Shown here piece after piece: positions 1 to 12,050 of a stretch of DNA of 64,000 bases. The position numbers and the translations under genes are program-made. How positions within the stretch are numbered: the first letter of the stretch is position 1; every line of letters begins with the position of its first letter. The DNA is taken from positions 12,545,702 to 12,609,701 of the forward strand of contig CM068545.1 of assembly GCA_035048495.1 (NCBI GenBank), in the 5' to 3' direction. The stretch is from Euptelea pleiosperma. Lineage: Eukaryota > Streptophyta > Magnoliopsida > Ranunculales > Eupteleaceae. The notes under the pieces are model-generated. The model did no database searches. It had not been told where the DNA came from and worked only from the letters and a program-made list of their open reading frames with translations.

Positions 1-1572
1 AGTACAATGCTAAAAAGGTGTGATTTAAGTCCGTTTTAACTGAAGTCAACCACTGTTAAACTAGGTCAAGGGGAGTAATCCTGAAGTTTGAAAGTATAAG
101 GGGTATTACAAATTACTTTCAAATTTCAAGGGGTGTTACTAAAATACCTAAAAATTATGAAATTCAGAGTAAAAGCTGTCTCGAAGAAGGTAATTCAGTT
201 CACCTGTCTTACTTGAAGTTATCAATTGAAATTTGGGGAGAAGGGGGATCACATGGGATTCTTTTCCTTCTATTGCTTGTTCTAAGATATATTTTACTCT
301 GCATCATGAGGGCTATGAGACAAATGATTCACAAGAGTACCGAAAAACCGGATTTATTTCGGAAAACTTCTCTGCAGCGACAATCAATAACTCTTAATTT
401 AGTGTCGGATTTTCTTTACACGTGGAGGGCTGATGCTACCAATCGAAACTGTTCATGTGATAGACGACCATCTGAATCGGGTGCGTCCACGTGGAAACTT
501 ATGCCTATACCCTTCTCATGTATTGTACTTTTCACTTAGAAATTATCTATGCCAATTTTAAAATTCAAATAAAAAAATAGAAAGAAAGAAAATAATGTCT
601 CTTTGGCAGGCCACCGCAGCGGAAAAAACATATTTGTGCATGCTAATATTAAACCGGGCGTGTTTGGCACGCATTTGCCTGAGCCAAATATTTAGCTGGG
701 CCCAATCGTATGCCCGCCACACCAAATAAGCCTTGATAGGAAAATTTTTATTTTCTCACGGAAAAATCGCTATTTTCAATAAAAATAAGTTTTTTTATAT
801 AAAAAAAAGATAAAAATGAGACTGTTTGGATCTTATGACCTAATAGGTGGGTCCCACACCCACCTAATCCATATTTGACTTACTTTGATATGTGAGACTC
901 AAAAATTGAAAGAAAAATGAAGTAAGTTAGCTAATACACATACCAAATGTGACTAAATATTGACATGCATAGATAGTTAGTCAAGATAAGATTTGTCTGG
1001 TTAAATATTTGCCGTTGGAACTCTTTTTCTCACTTGTCAAACAGGCCCTAAGTGTTTGAAGCCAAGTGCTATTGAACAGAACCATGACACGTGGGGAAAT
1101 GCTGAGGTGGAAAAACACGTGGACCCCTTGAGAAGAGTAGTGGAGTGTAGCTCCATTAACCCATCCATGGAGTGAAATGGACCACAAGTGGCTAAAAAAA
1201 TCCCAAAATAGAGGAGCTACATGATTCCCATATTGCCATGTCTTAAACAAAAGAAAGTTGACATAATCTCAAACATACGCCCTCATGAGTGCCTCTAAAG
1301 TCTAATGGTACAACGACCATGATGCCCTAATTTTGTAGAGAATCAAATATTGTTATTATATCAAGAAAATACTCAAGACAGAGCAGAGGATGGGAAAAAA
1401 AGCATCCTTGGGGTATACAGGTATAGACTAAGGGGGTGTTTGGTATAGGCGATAGCAGAGCGGTCTCGATGCAAGTTGAGGCCTAAGGCGAAAACTCCAT
1501 ATGATGCCTTTTTTATATTTAATATATTATATATGGGATAATTAAAAAATTTAATTCTTTCTATAGTAGAAA
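1..1572. other. Intergenic, no gene recognised
   Basis: I see no supportable gene here. The stretch is AT-rich with short open frames that lack family features. Around 630-1050 there are phrases typical of plant MITE ends (gtttggcac, caaacaggccctaag), suggesting degenerate Tourist- or hAT-like elements, but I could not find paired ends with a target-site duplication. Confidence 0.5.
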
Positions 1573-1989
1573 CAAGGTTTAAAGGAGGCCCATTTTAACG
1601 GTTAAATGGACTGGGGGCGTTACCGTTTAAACGGCCGTTAAAAAGGATTGAAACAGCCAGGGGCAAAAATGGAAAAAAAAAGATTTTAACGGGTTTTAAT
1701 GATTTTAACGGAAAAAAGCCGAAAAAATGGCGCTGAAATTCAAATTTTGAAATTTGAAAAGTTTAAAAAAAAAAAAACAGAATTAAACAGAATTTAACGG
1801 AAATTAAACGGATTTAACGGCCTTTTTTTCACAAATTTTTTCAGAATTAAACGACTGTTTAAATGATTTTAACGGCCGTTAAAACAAAAAAACAGCCATT
1901 TTTTTCAAAACCGATAAAATGTATTTAAACGGTTTTAACGGAAATGGGCTTGGGGCGTTACCGTTTAAACGGCCGTTTTTAAAACCATG
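1573..1989. mobile_element. hAT-like MITE, copy 1
   Basis: The terminal inverted repeats are CAAGGTTTAAA at the left and TTTTTAAAACCATG at the right. The element is flanked by the 8-bp direct repeat AGTAGAAA (1565-1572 and 1990-1997). An 8-bp TSD with CA..G termini is typical of hAT elements. The interior has no coding capacity and is built from repeated palindromic words (AACGGCCGTT, GTTTAAAC); the block GGGCGTTACCGTTTAAACGG occurs near both ends. A second copy with its own perfect TSD lies at 52046-52472, and a diverged relative at 60923-61223. Confidence 0.8.
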
Positions 1990-2039
1990 AGTAGAAAATC
2001 ATATTTAATAATTATTCATGATAATCAAAAGCTACGGAA

Positions 2040-2345
2040 AAAATTTAGATGCAGGACTCCTGCAGTCCCGTTGTAGTCCATGCAGAGGACTCTTGCGGAC
2101 CTACATAGATCATATTTTGGGCCTGACTGTGTGGATGTTCGGCTCACCTACTGGTGGATACACACTAAAAATTAGCTCGATGGATGATTTCTAACTATTG
2201 TATTTACTACTAAAAAAATATGCTTGAATCCAATGGCTAAAATCAATCCTAAAAAGTACTAAAATCTATGACTAGAGATAACCAATCAGGTTAATTTTTG
2301 GTTAGTATATCCAAGAAGGGGTGGGCTAAACATCCATGTGGTTAG
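2040..2345. repeat. Foldback MITE, family A
   Basis: This is an imperfect long inverted repeat. The left arm runs from 'gcagaggactcttgcgg' through 'gtggatgttcggctcacc', and the right arm contains 'aaggggtgggctaaacatcc'. The inner arms carry the phrase recurring across the window (aatcagnntgattggtgatttctagccattggatt, or its complement). It has no coding capacity. Ends are approximate. Confidence 0.6.
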
Positions 2346-2989
2346 TGGGCTGAGTCCTTCTCTGACCTGGGCCGAGGGCCTTCTCTCGCTAGGGGCCTAA
2401 GGTGACTGCCTTATTCTGTCATATTATTACATTCTATGCATATCGCAACTATCTCACGATAGTTTTAGTTCGCTCATTTCATCGATCATCTTAGTATATT
2501 TTAATAAGATTTTAACTTGTGTAGATCTTGGAGATTAGTTGACCAACACCATCAATTCAGATTCGTTCTAGCTACTCCCGAGTCCCTACGGAACATCACC
2601 AAAATGGGGAAGACTCCACGAAATTACCTCCATCTATTGAATATAACACCTTCAGATGGGGAGCTTTCATACCTATACCGTTGAGATTGAGGTGGGAAAA
2701 CCCGTCCCTTACATCCTTCGCCAAGATTGGTTCCACCCGCCTTACAGATCTGTCGCCAATATATAGGAGGGGACACAGGCCCTTCATTAACCTGATGAAT
2801 AGGCTGGAGATCCGGTGCGGGAGGATCCAAGATCCAACTGGATCCAAATGGGTTGCACCTCTATTGGGCTTGAAGAAGGAATGGGCCCGATTGGAATGTC
2901 TGAATTGATATTAAACATCCATGCGGTCTGTGGGTCCAGATGTCAGCGGTGAGTAACAAAAAAGCGCTTCCGAACTTGAAAAGATCTCA

Positions 2990-3260
2990 GGTAAACCTTG
3001 TTACATACTTACATCACGACCCTAGAAGTTTTACTCGATCACTACCTTGATCCAGTCTTCAGTCTTTCAGTTGCTCGCCACGTTGAACCGAAAAGCTAGC
3101 CCTCCTGGGATCAAGCAGAAATTCAGGTATATCTTGTTACATCACGACCCTATAAGTTTTAATCGATCGATCACTATCTAGAAGACTAGATCCACTCTTC
3201 CATCTTTCGGTTCCTCGCCACGTTGAACCGAAAAATATGTCGCACACGGATTGTCCTCCT
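2990..3260. repeat. Imperfect ~140-bp tandem duplication
   Basis: Two adjacent copies share 'ttgttac...atcacgaccct', 'agaagttttactcgatc', 'ctcgccacgttgaaccgaaaa' and 'ctcctgggatcaa'. The left block (about 2990-3120) and right block (about 3120-3265) differ by small indels. Part of the unit (aaaagatctcaggtata, ttacatcacgacccttt) recurs at 41250-41285, so this is a dispersed repeat. The open frames over it have no recognisable protein. Confidence 0.6.
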
Positions 3261-4055
3261 GGGATCAAACTTCCGCTCGATCCCCGCCACTTGGTGCGTC
3301 GATATTGAATATAACTCTTCCGATGGGAGGTTATAAAGCCGAGGACTTCGACGGTTCTCATGAAGTTGTTTAGTTAGTTGTGGTTTTACTTTACACGTCC
3401 TTTCATCCCGTGTGAGAATTTCATGGAGTTTGCACGATGAAAGGTTTACGGTCACTTCGTCAACGAACAAATTAGTAGGGTTTTGCTCATTCGCAGAGAT
3501 ATTTTTCTTTGTTGATCAGGTATGGAAGTTTCAAGTTCAACCTTTCTCTTTCTGAAGAAATGGAGTTGAAGCCAGGTGGTTTCGCCGATTATTTTGGTAA
3601 AAATGCTGAAAATTGATTTGAATTTGTTGTGTTTCTAGCACTTCTAAGGTTTGTGAAAGTAAGTGTTCGCTTTGGTTTCTCTAGTTTTTCCTTCCATGTT
3701 TTGTTGAAACTTGGAAGTAAGATTGCCTCCATTGATTAAGTTAACTTGTTTGTGTGATCTTCTTGAAGAAAAAAATATTTTTTTATGGAAATTCGACATT
3801 TAAAATTGTTGGCGTTTGAAATCTGCAGTTACTCAAGTGTTAAAGCTTAGGAATTTTTTTCTTTTTCTTTTATTCATCCAATGAAGCTAGGTTTCTTCAT
3901 AGTTTATTTGCAGTGTGCAGGGATGAGTTTTGGATCTTATTTTGGTGGATTTTATAGCTTCATTGATTTCTACTTTGTTTGATATGGTTTATTAATCGAA
4001 TCTTTTGGTGAATTTTTCGAGTTTGATCAATCGAAGCTTCAACAGCAGCGGAACA

Positions 4056-4800
4056 ATGGCTTTGGGGAAGAACATCAACTCCGAAGTAAGGCGTTGTTGT
4101 TTAAACATTTCAAATATTGATGCTCTAGACGAAGGATTAGAGCTTGCTAACTGTACAACAGCAATAGAAAGGAAAAGGATTTCCATTTCAAACTATATGG
4201 ATGTATTCCCTCTTAGTTCTCCTTTCGTAACCCAATCGAAGAAGAACCAAACTGGTATTAGGTCTAGCTTGGCGTCGTCTCTCGAAACCTTACCGCAGCA
4301 TCTTTTAGTAAGTATACCATCACCAAGCTAATCCTATCCAATTTCCAACTGTTTTATTCGAAGAGTGATCACGGCTAATAATTCTTGGGTTTTTCGCAGG
4401 ATAGGATCTTACGTGCTGTAGATCATGATGATTTGAAGCAGCTTTTCCACGTATCCAAGGTTATTAGAGAAGCTGTAAGTTCATAATCTTTAAAACCCTG
4501 TTAAAATTTATGTTCTTTCCTATCAAGCAAGTACCGGATTTTGATTATATCTACTCGTTGTTCTTCCAGACTCTGATTGCCAAGCAACAACATTTTGCCT
4601 TCAGTACTCCTACAAAAACTGTTGTCTTTATAACCTTCAGTGATTTGGAAGATCGTGAGGTGTCAAATGCACCACAACGGAATAGGTCTTATAGGTCCCG
4701 AATCAATCGAGTGATGCTTACAGACATCACTGCTGTTTTATTCGGTTCTCCTGTGGAAGACCGAAGGTTGAATACTAGATTGGTCATGGAACAGATTTAA
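4056..4800 (+). CDS. FBS1-like F-box protein (F-box stress induced), 185 aa
   Basis: The product is a short F-box adaptor expected to join SKP1-cullin-F-box ubiquitin ligases. Arabidopsis FBS1 (At1g61340) is stress- and wound-induced and is reported to bind 14-3-3 and ASK1 proteins. There are three exons, 4056-4307, 4400-4474 and 4570-4800, with GTAAGT donors and CAG acceptors and all junctions in phase 0. The product starts MALGKNINSE, the usual FBS start, although an in-frame ATG also lies upstream at 4005. The F-box is central (residues about 74-110: LETLPQHLL, then ILRAVDHDDLKQLFHVSKVIREA) and crosses both introns. It is followed by the family signature LIAKQQHFAFSTPTKT and an arginine-rich tail (NRSYRSRINRV). 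The length matches the family. The frame is intact. The preceding 500 bp are AT-rich with splice-like signals and could hold the 5' UTR. The family call is firm; the exact orthologue is not. Confidence 0.85.
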
Positions 4801-4981
4801 GCTTTCGAAATCTGTGATGTTCCACTTCAGCATTTTCTAACCCGTTGCTGTTGCTGCTGTTCTTTTTAGTTTGGTGATCAGATTTCTGTTCGACCCATTC
4901 TTCAATTCCTTCATTGAAGCTGGATAAAAATGTAAACACATGCATGAAGAAATTTAATGGGATTTCGTTCCTTTTTGAATG

Positions 4982-5068
4982 TATCGTCCAGTTGGGGGAT
5001 AAGATCTCGGCCCTTCTTTATGAAGCCTATAAGAGGGGGAGCCCTATTTTGTTATATAGATAGGAATT
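4982..5068. repeat. Family D repeat, 3' fragment
   Basis: This is the 3' half of the short repeat described at 34234-34556 (gataagatctcggcccttc, then tttgttatatagatag). The 5' half is missing. Confidence 0.55.
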
Positions 5069-5292
5069 ATGGGGTGAGCAGGGATGGGCTATCATTTTTT
5101 TCATAAGCAGAAATGTGACTATCCTCGAAAGGCACATTTTTTTGCATGTTTTTCTTGCTTTATTGTGGATAGAAATATTCCTTCTGAAAGATGAAAAATC
5201 AATTTATAAGATAAAATATCAATATTTTTCTTTTTCTTTCTTAATTTTATTTTTAAAAGCATTTGTTAGCCGCACTCCGAATTGCTAACTAT

Positions 5293-5546
5293 AGGGGTGT
5301 ATACTTGGTCCGCTGAATTGCGGCCCAGCCAGTTAAAGGGTTTTCACGGGCCGTATGGCCAGCCTGACCCACCAAGCTCCCCCGACCTTGTTTATGTTTG
5401 GCCCATCCTTTCCAAGTATCACACCGCAAATCAGTCTATTAGGTGAAAAACACCAATCAGGGCTCAAATATCTAGTCCAGCCCAGCCTATACCAGTCCAT
5501 GCCACTGGGCCCGCCTCGGCCCAGACCAGCACGTTTTACACCCCTA
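5293..5546. mobile_element. Short TIR element (MITE) with 9-bp TSD
   Basis: The termini AGGGGTGTA and TACACCCCTA form an inverted repeat. The flanking direct repeat is GCTAACTAT (5284-5292 and 5547-5555). The interior is rich in ggcccagcc/ggcccg words and non-coding. A 9-bp TSD fits Mutator-type transposition. Similar termini appear near 22810-22925 and 45335, so the family is probably dispersed. Confidence 0.7.
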
Positions 5547-5756
5547 GCTAACTATGAATAGAACATTAGAAGTACTTTTATTTTGTTTTATTTTTTTATT
5601 TTTGTAATCAACTTAGAACATTGGAAGTTATGGACATTGTAACATTAATAATATGAACATTGACTAGGATATGCAAAACTCATACTTTTTTACCTACCAA
5701 ACTTGGTGATTGAGTATCCACGATTAGCTGGGTCCAATCGATCGGACTCGCAGCCA

Positions 5757-8700
5757 CTATGGAGATGGAGGAGCACCACAATCAATTTTCTTGTATACGA
5801 AACACTTAGCCGCAACCATATACACACCAAGCCACGAAGTGCTTAACCCTGCTAGTAACCAGTAGTAAGAGTCAAGGTGCGCCCGATTAAGATTGTCACC
5901 GAGCCATTCATCTCCACTCCTTGAGCTCACCCACTGTACAATCGATATAACAACACTGCTCAATAAGCTTCCAACACCAAATATGCTAAGATAAGCCGCG
6001 GAGCCAATGCTCCGCATCGAGTCCGGCATCTGGTCGTAGAAGAGCTCTTGCAACCCGATGATGGCGAACATGTCGGAAACTCCGAATATAACATATTGTG
6101 GAAGTAACCACCACACGGTTATTGGCACAGTAGCGTTCGGCTGATCAAGGAGCCCATGTTCCCTAGCAACGTTAACTCTTCTAACTTCAACTAGAGCCGC
6201 TACTACCATTGTGATTACTGAAAGAAACAATCCAATTCCAATTCTTTGAAGCATTGTTATCCCCGATGGGAATCCGGTGAAACTTCTTGCGATCGGAACA
6301 AGAATTAGGTCGTATACCGGCACGGAGAGAATCACGGTTAGGCCTGAAAACACTTGAAGGGATGCCGGGGGTACACGAAAGTTGTGTCCGATTGTTATGT
6401 CCATTGTGCTGCCTTGCTTAGTGAAGAATGTACCTACTTGCGCTACAATCAGAGCATACATCAAGCAACTCAACCAAATGGGTAATAGCCCGACGAGCAG
6501 TTTCACTTCTTCAACTTGAGTCACCGAGCAAAGCCTCCACACGTTTCTTGTGTCGCTCAATGCATCGATCTCGTCTACGATTGTCGCTTTGTCCAAACAT
6601 CTGAAGGTTTTACAATTGTAAGATGGGATTATGCTTAACTGAAGTGATTGTAAGGGTATATTGGAAATGAAATGGTAAAATAAGAGAGTTTCAACCCAAG
6701 TGTAGTTTTGGAAAATTAGTTCCAAGGGGCTGTATTGAAAATATAATTATTGTGGGCAGCCAGGACTTCACTCCAAGAAGTAGGAGTTTCTGAGTTCAAC
6801 TCCCCTTGGGGCCACCCCCTAGAAAGAGTAGGGTAATAAGTGGCTAAGTGCACGTTAACTCTCTCAGTACACTCCGGCTCGTGTGGAAGGGGTACTATCG
6901 TGCCCTGGGGACTAGTCAGAGCCTCTTAGGCTCAAAGGAAAGAAAAAAAAATGTTTTTTCTTATTTTCAAGTTGTATCCGCAACGCGTAGGTCGACTCAG
7001 TGAGTAACTAATAATAATGTATACACAAAAAAAATTAAATAGGGGAAGTTGGTCTATGTTTGATACTAGTGGGTGGCCCGTGCCCTCGGCACTCTCCGAC
7101 GAAGCATTTGCCAAACTTGGGTGTGAGAGATTAAGATCCACCGTCCATTTGGGAGATAAGATCTCGGCATTTCTTTGTTGAAACTTGAAACCTATAAGAG
7201 GGGGTATAAGTGGGGAGACAACCCTAGTGTTTTGTTATATAGAAATATCCAAATTGCGAGCCCCATCAAGAAGATTTCCTTTAAAGGAATATTCTTCTCA
7301 ATCTAAAGTACTCAAATTGTGGACCCCATGTAGAAGATTTAGATCCAAATTGTGAGTCCCATCACGAAGATTTCCTACCACGGAGGTTTAAAGTATCCAA
7401 ATTGTGGGCTCCCATCTAGAAGATTTCCTAGACAATTTCAGCCCTATTAAATAATCCTAACCATCCAACCGGGATGATTAAAATATCTAATCAAGCTAAT
7501 TTCCAGTCAAAGAGGTATCTTGTAACTCCAAGGGTTGAGTGCAAGTGGCTAGGACTCCACTCCAAAAAGTAGGAGGTTCGGAGTTCAACTCTCCTCTCTG
7601 GCCCCCTAGAAAGAGTACGTAGAGGGTAATAAGTCGCTTAGTCCACATTAACTCTTCCAGTACACTCCGGCAAGTGCGGTGCCCCGGGGACTAGTCGGGT
7701 GCTCTAAGAGGCCCGGATACCCACGGTTTCAAGAAAAAAAAAAACAGGTATCTTATATGGTTTCCATTAATTGAAAAGTTCAGGTTGATAAAAACATGCA
7801 CCATTTATGTAACATAGACATCTATGCAGGTAGTGGGCCCAAAAAAATATGTTACGTGGCAATTTTAGAGGGTCATCCATCGACTCATCGAGATTTGACT
7901 CATCAATATTTATATTTATTTATTTATTTTGGGGTAGGTATTATCAGAAGATTGGTAGCACGGTGACTACCTAATGTTTCTGCATATTTAATTATCTCAC
8001 CGACCAATGTAAGATTTCTGGCACCATGTCCCAATCTAACACTTTCGCATTCCAAGACTTTTGGAGTGTTTGTTCAGGAAAATCGTAATCGTTCCTATAT
8101 AGTCGTCTGTGAATAGAAACCAAGGAAAAAAAATGTGTCACCAGTGTAGAATCATGCAAGCATGAGCCCGCCTTTGCTGAACGACGTGTTGAGCAAATAA
8201 TGCTCAACGACATCTCTTCACCATCAGATACACTTTGAAATTGTTTTAAACACATAAAACAAAGGTGTATGTGACGGTGCAGAGACGTCGTTGAGCAAAG
8301 GTCGACCTGTAAACATAGTGAAGCAGACGCGTAATGACATGTTTTTGAGGAAAAATTTTAGATGCAGAGGACTTCCAATGCAGTCGAAGCCGAGAACTCT
8401 TGTGGCCCTGCATAGATAAATTTTTTTTTGGGCCCACTGACCACATTGGTGGCTAAACATAATCCAATGTCTAGAATCAATCATAATCCAATGGCTAGAG
8501 ATAACTAATCAGGTTGATTTTTGGTATGTATATCCAACAAGGGCTGGGCTAAAAATCCATGCAGTTAGTGGGCCCAAAAATATGTGCTATAGCGCGCTAA
8601 GACAGTACTCTGCTTCTACTGCATCCAAACATTAACCTTATAACAAAAACCTGTTCAAAGATAGTACGAATTTATCATGTTTTAACCCTAAAAAGAATTC

Positions 8701-9813
8701 TTCTTCACAAGATAATTAATTTTCCCCTGGCCCTTATCCGGGTATAAGGGATAGGTAATCTTGCATCCAAACACACCATTAAAGTTTACTTACTTGAATT
8801 GATTGGTGCGAGTGAGGGTCCGACCCCCAAGTTGAACGTCCACGGCTACACCGACTCTCCCTCCTTCACAACAGTGTGCATGGCCATCCTTCGAGACATA
8901 TAGATGCCGCTTACAATAAGCTGCAACAAATACTTGCGCGATTTGAGTTAACGGACTCCCACTCGGAACTTCTTGCCTGTATGTTTTCCGTCCCAACAAA
9001 AATAAAACAAGTGCAAACGCCATCGCGAGGCCCGGAATTCCGAACCCGACCCCCCATCCCACATAGTCTTGAATATAATATACAATCGACATCGCTGCCA
9101 CAGCACCACTGCATATCCCGAAGTACCACCAATTGAAAAAAGAACTCTTGGCTTTCTTCTCCTCTGGATTATTTTCATCGAATTGATCGGCTCCAAAAGT
9201 TTGTACACACGGTTTATGTCCACCCTCTCCGATCGCCACCAAATAAAGGGACAAGAAAAACATTACATGTTGAAATCGTATCGGTACCACCCAAACCGAG
9301 AGCGTCAACATAATTAGTCCCTGTGATCATATTGCGATATGGTCAAGAACACGACGGAAAACCTTACAAAGAACTCGAAAAGAATAAAAAAATCGACTAA
9401 ACCCACCATGACATAAATTAAGGAAGAGAAGAGAATGGTCTTAAAACGACCCAAGTAGGAATCAGCAATGAAAGCTCCTAAAAAAGGGAGAAGAGTTGCT
9501 ACACTGGACCAAAGATTCACATTCTTCGCCGCTGTCGCCGTAGATTCGTATGCAACGTCAGTGAGATAAGTAATAAGGTTCCCCGATACACCAAAATAAG
9601 CAAACCGCTCGGCGACTTCGACGCCTGCAACATGAATTAGAGGAAACCCGTTTTAAGAATTCGATAAGAGATTCAATTAAACCAAATGCATTGCTTACCG
9701 ATTATGAAAATTGACGATTTCCATCCGCCCTTAGCAGAGTTTTCTAGTACAGGGATATCCTTATCTACTTGATGATCAAGATTCAAGAGTGGAGATGTGA
9801 TAGAGGTGTCCAT
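5757..9813 (-). CDS. NRT1/PTR FAMILY (NPF5-type) transporter, copy 1, 567 aa
   Basis: This is a major-facilitator proton-coupled membrane transporter of the plant NPF family (nitrate, peptide, hormone or other substrates; the actual substrate cannot be read from sequence). Exons on the minus strand are 9813-9699, 9624-9407, 9320-8794 and 6600-5757, with intron phases 1, 0 and 2 and all GT-AG; the sum is an uninterrupted 568-codon frame. Family features include EVAERF at residues 41-46 (the ExxER proton-coupling motif), GAFIADSYLGRF in the first half, GEGGHKPC at 142-149 followed by FGADQFDE, SFFNWWYFGI, a charged central loop (EVPSGSPL), and the C-terminal run GDEWLGDNLNRAHLD. The NPF5 (5.10-like) placement rests on SSIFIIGVEVAERF and this C-terminal phrase. 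An upstream in-frame ATG at 9822 would add three residues, but the start at 9813 is the one shared with the paralogues. Intron 3 (2,193 bp) holds two SINEs and other repeats. The gene looks functional. Confidence 0.88.
6750..6948 (+). mobile_element. tRNA-derived SINE, copy 1 (in NPF copy 1 intron 3)
   Basis: The head is tRNA-like, with ggacttcactccaagaag and a B-box-like gagttcaactcc. The body is shared with the copy at 7522-7745 (ccctagaaagagta, gtacactccgg, ggggactagtc) and the tail is A-rich (aaaggaaagaaaaaaaaa). No convincing TSD was found, so ends are approximate. Confidence 0.6.
7067..7246. repeat. Family D repeat, full-length copy
   Basis: It starts 'tagtgggtggcccgtgcc' and ends 'ttttgttatatag', about 180 bp. 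It lies between the two SINEs in the same intron. See the tandem copies at 34234-34556 and 56144-56967. Confidence 0.65.
7522..7745 (+). mobile_element. tRNA-derived SINE, copy 2, with 9-bp TSD
   Basis: Boundaries are set by the perfect direct repeat AGGTATCTT (7513-7521 and 7746-7754). The tRNA-related head (gtggctaggactccactcc as a degenerate A box, ggagttcaactc as a B box) is followed by a body shared with 6750-6948 and an oligo-A tail (caagaaaaaaaaaaac). The A tail and variable TSD indicate retroposition by LINE machinery. It is non-coding. Confidence 0.78.
8350..8640. repeat. Foldback MITE, family A (gagagaggac-type ends)
   Basis: The left arm is 'ttttagatgcagaggactt...cttgtggccctgcatag...gggcccactgaccaca'. 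The right arm is 'gggctgggctaaaaatccatgcagttagtgggccc'. The left inner arm has a deletion. It lies in NPF copy 1 intron 3. Confidence 0.6.
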
Positions 9814-9870
9814 GCTTCCCATAAGAAATATAACTAACCAAAATAATAATGGGAACACTGAATCAATAAG

Positions 9871-9876
9871 TATATA
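9871..9876 (-). promoter_or_regulatory. Putative TATA box of NPF copy 1
   Basis: TATATA on the minus strand (cccatatata...) lies about 60 bp upstream of the start codon at 9813, a reasonable distance for a short 5' leader. This rests on position and sequence only. Confidence 0.35.
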
Positions 9877-9899
9877 TGGGGATGGGGTGTTTAAAGTAT

Positions 9900-12050
9900 T
9901 TTTAATCAGAAAATTGGAACAGTAAATAATACTGTTTGGATACTGTAATAGAGCTGTCCTTGATTTCTAAATAGAGGTAGAAGTTGATACGTTGAAGTTT
10001 TTAGTTTGAAAATAAGGAAGAGTGAAAGGAATTAGTAAGAAAAAGGAGATGGTTGGTTACATCTCCCTCTCTGGTCTTCTGTTTTGGTACCGTTACGTGT
10101 AGACCTGATTGAAATGTGTTATCAGATGTTGAAATGTTTTTTTTTTTTTGTGGTATTGTGGGTCCATGTGGCACACTCTTCTAGCCCTCTGACCTCCGAA
10201 TCGCCCACCGTTTGGTGCACCTACACACCAAAAATCAACCTGATTGGTGACTTTTAGCCATTGGTACGGTTCTGAGCAGTACCCCAAAAATGCTTCAATC
10301 CAATGGCTCAAAACCACCCCATTTAAAACAGACGATTCCAAGGGTTAGAAGTCACCAATCAGGCTATTTTGGTGCGTGGGCTTGTATTAATGTGCCACAA
10401 TAACAGCGACCCTCAGCTAAACTTTCCTTCGCTCGGAAATTTTTTGATGTGCAGATTTCTTGATGTGTAGATGTGTGCCCCTCTCAAAATGCTGCGTAGC
10501 ACACTCTTTGAGGCCCAATGACCACATGGATGTTTGGCCCACTGCTTGGTGGATCTACATACCAAAAATTAGCATGATTGATGATTTTTAGTTATTGGAT
10601 TTAGTATACCCTCGAAAAAACTTGAATCTAATGGCTGGAATTACCTTATGAAAAGTGTTGAAAAACTGTACTGAAATCCAATGGCCAAGGATGATCAATC
10701 AGGCTGATTTTGGTGTGTACAACGAGCCAAACATCCATGCAGTTAGTGAGCTAAGAAAGTGTGCTACGTCGTGATGTTTGAATGTGTTAGACTTACACCT
10801 CCTTCTCCGGTGACGTTTCAATGAAGAAATGAGGGAAGGAATTTCTTTATTATATAGGGCGGGATTGTAGAGAAATGTAAAATATTTGCAATCATGCAAC
10901 CACTAATGTACCAAATCCTGTCAAAATTTTGCAGGTCTAGGATAGGTGACCTCGTACTACAACCCCCACAATTCCTTTTATGACGCAAAATAAATTTAAG
11001 TAGGAGAAATAAACTTTAAATTCAAGTATTACGTCTGTTTTTCGCCCGCAACAGCTTGATTTTAGGTCTGCAGTGATGATGACGTCAAATATGTTGAGAA
11101 TAACTTATAATAAGAAATATATATATATATATATATTGTACGTGTTGCCACAATAGTTTTATCAATTTACAAAATATGACTTCTATGTATAGATGACAAA
11201 TTAATGTCAAAGTCACATACATCAGACAATGATCTTAACAATTTGACCATACGTCTTGTTTTAGAAACAATTATGCATAAACGTTTTCAAATAACATGAT
11301 CAGATCGTTAAAATCACTTGATTAGTGTAAAGTTTGACAAATACATATTAAAAAATAATTATCATAACTTCTTTAAATATATAATCGACTTTTCATCAAA
11401 TGGTTATCATTTGATCAAAATGAATTTCAAGTTGTATCTTACTTTAAAGGTAGATAAGCTCTTGTTGCGTATGGATAAATAATAAAAAACGATAGTAGTT
11501 TTCTTTTCTTTTCTTTTCTTTTCTTGTAAGTAAGCTATTAGTTGTTGGTACGTCGTGCCTAAAAAAGAATGATAGTTATTAAGATTGTTTAGGTCTATTG
11601 CATATATGGTTAGAAATTAGAATTTAGTTATCCGTTGCCATCATGTGACGGGTGTTCCTTACCAACTAACTAAATGCTAGATGTACGTAGTTAAGAGGAA
11701 TTCTTTTTTCTTATCATGGTAGAACCATCTTTGTCATTCGACAAATAAAATAATCAGTAGCAGTGGACGCTATAAAATGGATGGTTCGAGTTTGTAAATC
11801 AAGGCCATTTTAAACAAAGAGGCATTTTAGTTAAGAAAATTAAATAGTAGAGACATTTAAGAGATTGTGGAAAGATTTTAAAGTTGTGAAAGCAGAAGGA
11901 AATGAGAGAGACACTTAGGTAAGAGAATGATAGTTTTTTTTTATTTTTTATATTGTAGTATTATTTATTTAAAATATTATATTTATACAAAAATAGGATA
12001 CAAATTAAAATTAATTGAATAGAAAGTATAATAAATAAAAAATTAGGAAT
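9900..12050. other. Intergenic region with family A MITEs
   Basis: No gene is supported. Family A foldbacks occupy about 10130-10400 and 10490-10790 (caaaaatcaacctgattgg / accaatcaggctatttt; gatgtttggcccac). The rest is AT-rich, with (TA)n at about 11106-11136, a (TTTTC)n run near 11497-11524 and no repeat boundaries I can define. Confidence 0.5.

Noticed and set aside
3186..3470. 94-codon minus-strand frame in the 3-kb region
   Set aside because: It overlaps the imperfect tandem duplication, matches no family I know and lacks splice or start support.
6601..6725. Extension of NPF copy 1 exon 4 upstream to an in-frame ATG at 6725
   Set aside because: It crosses the splice acceptor (cttcag before 6600). 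The extra residues do not match the paralogues, whereas joining to exon 3 restores NQFKCLDKAT.
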